DNA from: CAYPKG01 sp964411275
GTDB lineage: Bacteria > Bacillota > Clostridia > Christensenellales > CAG-138
Length of the DNA: 17,849 bases
NCBI GenBank assembly: GCA_964411275.1
Contig: CAYPKG010000040.1
Coordinates: forward strand, 1 to 17,849
Direction of reading: 5' to 3'
Shown: one piece after another, positions 15,556 through 17,849 of the stretch
Position numbering within the stretch: position 1 is the stretch's first letter
Layout: each line of letters begins with the position of its first letter
The notes under the pieces: model-generated
Told to the model about the DNA's origin: nothing
The model's input: the letters and a program-made list of their open reading frames with translations, nothing else
Databases searched by the model: none
Made by a program: the position numbers and the translations under genes

Positions 15556-15584
15556 TTGACAGTCCAATCCCTTCGTGCTATTTT
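15556..15584 (+). promoter_or_regulatory. Promoter of the RsgA-type GTPase gene
   Basis: Consensus TTGACA (15556-15561), a 17-base spacer and TATTTT (15579-15584) with an extended -10 TGC. Transcription should start near 15591, which leaves a leader of about 178 bases before the coding start. Confidence 0.7.
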
Positions 15585-15610
15585 AATTCAAAACAACACG
15601 AGGTAAGTTG

Positions 15611-15628
15611 ATGTCGGTCATTCGCTAA
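15611..15628 (+). CDS. Possible leader peptide MSVIR in the RsgA leader
   Basis: ATG TCG GTC ATT CGC TAA, with GAGG seven bases upstream, about 20 bases after the predicted transcription start. Its last two sense codons hold the TTCGC segment that can pair with GCGAA downstream, so a ribosome on it would block that pairing. Too short to prove by sequence alone. Confidence 0.3.
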   Translation: MSVIR

Positions 15629-15720
15629 AACACATTTTCATTGCGAAAGCGGGATTTCTCCCTGCTTGATTTGTGTGCGAAATGGCCAATACCATGATTA
15701 TGGCTTATTTCCACTCCATC

Positions 15721-15747
15721 AAAGCGCAGGCCCCGCCTGCGTTTTTT
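15721..15747 (+). terminator. Intrinsic terminator inside the leader, before the RsgA start
   Basis: Stem CGCAGGC/GCCTGCG (15725-15731 with 15735-15741), CCC loop and six T residues (15742-15747); AAAG before the stem can extend it into the T run. It lies between the promoter and the ribosome binding site, so it must be bypassed for the gene to be expressed. Confidence 0.75.
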
Positions 15748-15768
15748 ATATGCGAAAGGATTATACAA

Positions 15769-16845
15769 TTGCATACGAACTTAAAAAACTATGGCTTAAT
15801 CCAGCGGTTTGAGCAGGAAGCTACAATGCACCCCGGCTTGTTTCCCGCCAGGGTAACACAGCAGCACCGGGAGCTATATCAGGTGATTTCCCTTGCGGGC
15901 GAGCTGCACGCCGCGGTTTCGGGGAAGATGACCTACCTCGCTGACGATCCCATGGCATACCCCGCCGTTGGGGATTGGGTGATGATAGACCGGACGGACG
16001 GAGCCTCCGGCAACGCGGTCATCCATCATATCCTCACTCGGAAAAGCGTACTGGCGCGGCAGGCGGCAGGCGGGGGCGGCGCCGGGCAGGTGATTGCCGC
16101 CAATATCGACACGATATTCATCTGCATGTCCCTGAACGCGGACTTCAACCTCCGCCGGATCGAGCGGTACCTGACAATCGCCTGGGAAAGCATGGCCACG
16201 CCGGTAATCGTGCTGACGAAATCCGACCTAAGCGAGAACCTGCTGGGTATGCGCGATAAAATCGCCTCTGTGGGCACGGGCGTTGCCATCATCACCTGTT
16301 CGGACAAGACAGGCCAAGGATACGAGGAAATGAGCGCGTACATCAAGCCAGGAAAGACCATCGCCTTCATAGGCTCGTCTGGGGTTGGCAAATCCACCAT
16401 CATCAATCGGCTGCTGGGACGGGAAGCCTTGAAAACCCAGGAGATCCGCCAGGATGACGGGAAAGGCAGGCACACCACCACACACAGGCAGCTGTTTTTG
16501 TTGCCCGGCGGCGGGATCGTCATCGATACCCCCGGCATGCGGGAACTGCAGATCTATACCGGAAACGTATCAAAGGCGTTTGAGGATGTGGAGGAGATCG
16601 CCGCCCGGTGCCGGTTTGGCGATTGCTCCCATACGTCGGAGCCGGGCTGTGCCATCCGCAAGGCGATTGAAGCAGGAGCTCTCTCGGAAAAGCGGCTTGA
16701 AAGCTATCAAAAACTGCAGCGGGAGGCCTCCTATGCGAGCCTCAGTTCCCGTCAGCTGGAAAACGAAAAGCTTAACCGGATGTTCGGCGGCAAAAATGAA
16801 ATGAAACGGTTTATAAAAGAGGTCAAAAAGAAAAACGGAAGATAG
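15769..16845 (+). CDS. rsgA: RsgA-type ribosome small-subunit-dependent GTPase A
   Basis: RsgA is a circularly permuted GTPase that checks late maturation of the 30S subunit. This protein has 358 residues. An N-terminal OB-fold region (about 25-110; FPARVTQQHRELYQV, AVGDWV) precedes the GTPase motifs in permuted order: TKSD (160-163, G4), GSSGVGKST (202-210, G1), RHTTTH (244-249, G2-like) and DTPG (263-266, G3). A zinc site follows (C291, C296, H298, C304) with a basic C-terminal helix. I start at TTG 15769 with AAAGGA eight bases upstream. Upstream in-frame codons run through the leader terminator and are not native. It stands alone, away from the usual prpC-prkC-rsgA-rpe cluster, and its longer LNADFNLRRIERYLT form suggests a second, non-canonical paralog; that cannot be checked here. 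Confidence 0.9.
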   Translation: MHTNLKNYGLIQRFEQEATMHPGLFPARVTQQHRELYQVISLAGELHAAVSGKMTYLADDPMAYPAVGDWVMIDRTDGASGNAVIHHILTRKSVLARQAAGGGGAGQVIAANIDTIFICMSLNADFNLRRIERYLTIAWESMATPVIVLTKSDLSENLLGMRDKIASVGTGVAIITCSDKTGQGYEEMSAYIKPGKTIAFIGSSGVGKSTIINRLLGREALKTQEIRQDDGKGRHTTTHRQLFLLPGGGIVIDTPGMRELQIYTGNVSKAFEDVEEIAARCRFGDCSHTSEPGCAIRKAIEAGALSEKRLESYQKLQREASYASLSSRQLENEKLNRMFGGKNEMKRFIKEVKKKNGR

Positions 16846-16854
16846 GGTTAAGAA

Positions 16855-16881
16855 GGGCCTGGCGTTTGACGCGCCAGGCCC
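16855..16881. terminator. Shared hairpin between the convergent rsgA and arcC genes
   Basis: Ten-base perfect arms (GGGCCTGGCG / CGCCAGGCCC) with a seven-base loop fill the 41-base gap between the two stops. Neither strand has a clear T run, so it may be a weak bidirectional terminator. Confidence 0.55.
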
Positions 16882-16886
16882 ATGCA

Positions 16887-17792
16887 TTATTGAGAAATCC
16901 GGGTGCCGGTCTTGCCTTCGATGCCCTCACGGGCCTTTTGCAGCAGTGTGATGAGTGCCGTGCGCTTATCCCCGCTTTTGGCAAACTCCACGGCAGCCAG
17001 CACCTTGGGCAGCATGGAGCCGGGGGCGAAATACCCCTCCTCGATATATTGTTCCGCCGTTTCAGGGGTCATTTCCGACAGCCATTCCTGGTCGGGCTTG
17101 CCATACCGGATGGCCACCTTTTCCACCGCCGTGAGGATGATGAGGAAATCCGCATCCAACAGCTGCGCCAGCTTGCTGGAGGCGAAATCCTTGTCGATAA
17201 CGGCGGACACGCCATTTAGCTTATTTCCCTGGCGGATCACCGGGATGCCGCCGCCCCCCGCCGCCACCACCACCTGGCCTGCCTCCACAAGAGCGCGGAT
17301 GGAGTCCGCCTCCACGATATCCACGGGCCGCGGTGACGCAACCACCCGCCGCCAGCCCCGGCCCGCGTCTTCCATGACGGGGCAGCCGGTTTTTGAAAGC
17401 TCCTCCGCCTCTTCCTTTGTCAGGAAGCGGCCGATGGGCTTGCTGGGATTTTGAAACGCGGGGTCCGCAGGGTCAACCACCACCTGCGTTATCAGCGTCA
17501 CGCAGGGCTTTTCAAGTCCCCGGTTCATCAGCTCTTCTTGTAGCGCGTTCTGCAGGTCATACCCGATATACGCCTGGCTCATTGCCACGCACATGGACAG
17601 GGGGATGTTTTTTTGCTCCATCGCCAGATGGATCATGCCAACCTGTGGCCCGTTGCCGTGGGAAATGACAACCTCATGCCCCTGTTCGATCAAATTTACA
17701 ATGGCCTGGGCCGTAACCTTGACCGCCGCCATCTGCTCTTGTAGGTTGTTTCCAAGGGCGTTGCCGCCCAGTGCGATGACAATTCTGGACAT
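16887..17792 (-). CDS. arcC: Carbamate kinase
   Basis: Carbamate kinase transfers phosphate from carbamoyl phosphate to ADP, the ATP-yielding last step of arginine deiminase, agmatine or purine-type fermentations. The protein has 301 residues, and the amino-acid-kinase fold motifs are clear: IVIALGGNALG at the N-terminus, SHGNGPQVG, VVAAGGGGIPV and DKDFASSKLAQLLDAD. I chose the ATG at 17792 because the family begins MxxIVIALGGN exactly there. A same-frame ATG at 17837 would add 15 residues unlike the family; both starts have a GGAG or AAGGA site only about three bases away. No arcA or arcB is within the window, so the source of carbamoyl phosphate is unknown. The upstream end is close to the window edge. 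Confidence 0.92.
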   Translation of the reverse strand: MSRIVIALGGNALGNNLQEQMAAVKVTAQAIVNLIEQGHEVVISHGNGPQVGMIHLAMEQKNIPLSMCVAMSQAYIGYDLQNALQEELMNRGLEKPCVTLITQVVVDPADPAFQNPSKPIGRFLTKEEAEELSKTGCPVMEDAGRGWRRVVASPRPVDIVEADSIRALVEAGQVVVAAGGGGIPVIRQGNKLNGVSAVIDKDFASSKLAQLLDADFLIILTAVEKVAIRYGKPDQEWLSEMTPETAEQYIEEGYFAPGSMLPKVLAAVEFAKSGDKRTALITLLQKAREGIEGKTGTRISQ

Positions 17793-17799
17793 ATTTCCT

Positions 17800-17840
17800 T
17801 GTATGATAAACACGCGGCAAAAACCGTGTGTTATCATACA
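17800..17840. repeat. Long inverted repeat just upstream of arcC
   Basis: TGTATGATAAACACGCGG (17800-17817) and CCGTGTGTTATCATACA (17824-17840) are nearly perfect inverted arms of 17-18 bases with a six-base A-rich loop and one bulge. The repeat ends immediately before the arcC AAGGA site. It may be an operator or an mRNA hairpin; which cannot be decided here. Confidence 0.6.
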
Positions 17841-17849
17841 CTCCTTTCA

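Larger units (their letters stand above)
15591..15768 (+). promoter_or_regulatory. Leader with attenuator-like architecture upstream of the RsgA-type gene
   Basis: The leader contains, in order: a possible five-codon ORF; TTCGC (15621-15625), which can pair with either of two GCGAA copies (15643-15647 or 15677-15681, the latter extended by ACACA/TGTGT); a stem AAGCGGG/CCTGCTT (15647-15653 with 15661-15667); a stem GAAAT/ATTTC plus GCCA/TGGC (15679-15711); and a terminator (15721-15747). CCTGC (15661-15665) can alternatively pair with GCAGG (15726-15730) of the terminator stem, as an antiterminator would. TGCGAAA occurs three times, the last next to the ribosome binding site. The pairings are by eye, and regulation is inferred. 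Confidence 0.5.

Noticed and set aside
15591..15747. T-box or known riboswitch in the RsgA leader
   Set aside because: No T-box sequence or other class signature that I recognise is present.
15673..15768. Longer N-terminus of the RsgA-type protein from a GTG at 15673
   Set aside because: The extra codons run through the leader terminator stem and T run, and no family member begins that way.

Overview
The window most likely comes from a Gram-positive Clostridia-type bacterium (Bacillota). The signs are a compact rrf2-iscS-iscU operon, a yloU-fakA pair, a cysteine desulfurase next to a ThiI without a rhodanese domain, strong AGGAGG-type ribosome binding sites, several probable TTG starts and U-tailed terminators. 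An order-level guess (Christensenellales-like) would be speculation. The first ~3.7 kb is visibly richer in A/T than the rest.

Layout. (1) 1-3620, minus: two cyclic-di-GMP signalling genes, both broken. One is a membrane sensor with degenerate GGDEF and EAL domains, interrupted by an in-frame TAA and running off the left edge. The other is an HTH-GAF-GGDEF protein interrupted by a one-base frameshift. (2) 3868-6000, minus: an iron-sulfur assembly operon (Rrf2 regulator, IscS, IscU) with a promoter, a palindromic operator-like site and a terminator. (3) 6087-8370, minus: yloU-fakA (Asp23-family protein and fatty acid kinase subunit) with promoter and terminator. (4) 8451-9880: a small GIY-YIG protein (plus strand) converging on a two-gene minus-strand unit made of a lipoprotein with an RsiV-like DUF3298 domain and a small membrane protein. 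(5) 9991-12399, minus: a second cysteine desulfurase and ThiI, a tRNA 4-thiouridine module. (6) 12488-15502, plus: a zinc-ribbon membrane protein with a Tyr/Gln-rich repeat segment, a conserved-looking small protein of unknown function and a DUF378 membrane protein. (7) 15556-16881, plus: an RsgA-type ribosome-assembly GTPase behind a long leader that holds a possible five-codon upstream ORF, competing stems and an intrinsic terminator. (8) 16887-17849, minus: carbamate kinase with a long inverted repeat just before its start.

How the parts work together. Sulfur trafficking is the main theme. One desulfurase feeds IscU for Fe-S clusters under Rrf2 control, and the other probably feeds ThiI. 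The remaining genes cover lipid incorporation (FakA), cell-envelope functions and ribosome maturation. The items most worth a second look are the attenuator-like leader of the RsgA gene, the transposase-like HTH fused to a GAF-GGDEF protein, and the two broken cyclic-di-GMP genes side by side.
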